Part shown: in pieces, positions 5,728-5,798 of the stretch
Numbering within the stretch: the first letter of the stretch is position 1
How the letters are laid out: every line of letters begins with the position of its first letter
NCBI GenBank assembly: GCA_025774425.1
Contig: JALGWA010000107.1
Span: 1-5,798 of the forward strand
From: a bacterium
Lineage (GTDB): Bacteria > Arandabacterota > Arandabacteria > Arandabacterales > JALGWA01
Direction: 5' to 3'
Length of the DNA: 5,798 bases
Translations under genes and position numbers: made by a program
Notes under the pieces: model-generated
What the model saw: only the letters and a program-made list of their open reading frames with translations
What the model was told of the DNA's origin: nothing
Database searches by the model: none

Positions 5728-5756
5728 AGGGTATCATCCGGACCGGACTATGTCAA
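5728..5756 (-). promoter_or_regulatory. Sigma70-type promoter with extended -10 for the lipoprotein-tag unit
   Basis: On the minus strand, TTGACA (5756-5751) is a perfect -35 hexamer. After exactly 17 bases comes TACCCT (5733-5728), a weak -10 (3 of 6) preceded by TGA, which makes an extended -10 (TGnTANNNT). Transcription would begin near 5721, leaving a leader of about 23 bases with a ribosome site before ATG 5698. The layout is coherent with the lipoprotein start and suggests this is the head of the unit. Confidence 0.6.
5737..5747. repeat. 11-base palindrome TCCGG-A-CCGGA in the promoter spacer
   Basis: TCCGG and CCGGA are perfect inverted arms around a single A, lying wholly between the -35 and -10 hexamers of the lipoprotein promoter. 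A regulator bound here would compete with RNA polymerase. The motif is short and made of common GC words, so chance is possible. Confidence 0.25.
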
Positions 5757-5798
5757 AGCGGGACGGGACGACATCGTGCAACCTATTGTGCGTCGAAC

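Noticed and set aside
5757..5798. Start of another gene or a divergent promoter at the right edge
   Set aside because: The 42 bases right of the -35 hexamer show only a short GGGACGGGACG tandem and no start codon with ribosome site or clear hexamers on the plus strand. There is too little sequence to call anything.
1..5798. CRISPR array, defence system, mobile element or phage module
   Set aside because: I saw no spaced direct repeats, transposase, integrase, attachment site or toxin-antitoxin pair. The HD protein is of the nucleotidase type and has no CRISPR or cyclic-nucleotide signalling partner nearby.

Overview
The window is a GC-rich bacterial stretch in which every supportable gene lies on the minus strand, so it reads from right (5798) to left (1). 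Gene content suggests an environmental bacterium of the FCB type, for example Eisenbacteria, Krumholzibacteria or Latescibacteria lineages. The clues are a secreted enzyme ending in a FlgD-type Ig-like 'SPNPF' tail, a DUF4097-type lipoprotein, and high GC. This placement is inferred from protein style only; no marker gene is present.

In transcription order there are six genes. (1) A lipoprotein with a DUF4097-like beta-repeat domain (5698-4904) sits behind a good sigma70-type promoter. (2) tag, DNA-3-methyladenine glycosylase I (4904-4272), overlaps the lipoprotein stop by one base (TGATG). After a 107-base gap with a small stem-loop come (3) a secreted protein of unknown function (4164-3277, GTG start) and (4) an HD-domain phosphohydrolase of the YfbR/HDDC2 type (3239-2649). 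After an 82-base gap holding a second strong promoter candidate come (5) an exported purple-acid-phosphatase-like metallophosphoesterase with the FlgD-like tail (2566-1013) and (6) a GH53 endo-beta-1,4-galactanase (1013 to beyond the left edge). The GH53 start codon shares one base with the phosphoesterase stop.

The two promoter candidates divide the window into at least two transcription units: envelope lipoprotein plus DNA repair (possibly running on through genes 3 and 4), and a two-gene unit of exported hydrolases, galactanase plus phosphoesterase, that may act on plant or algal polymer outside the cytoplasm. The GH53 gene is easily missed because it has no stop in the window. The longest obvious start is wrong for two genes: the lipoprotein (its upstream ATG lies inside the promoter) and the HD protein (a strong ribosome binding site marks an ATG 16 codons further in).

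I found no tRNA, rRNA, CRISPR array, insertion sequence or prophage signal. No clearly new multi-gene system is visible. The most interesting items are the phosphoesterase/galactanase pair, the missing tyrosine ligand in the PAP-like enzyme, the Glu-to-Asp change in Tag, and the uncharacterised secreted protein.
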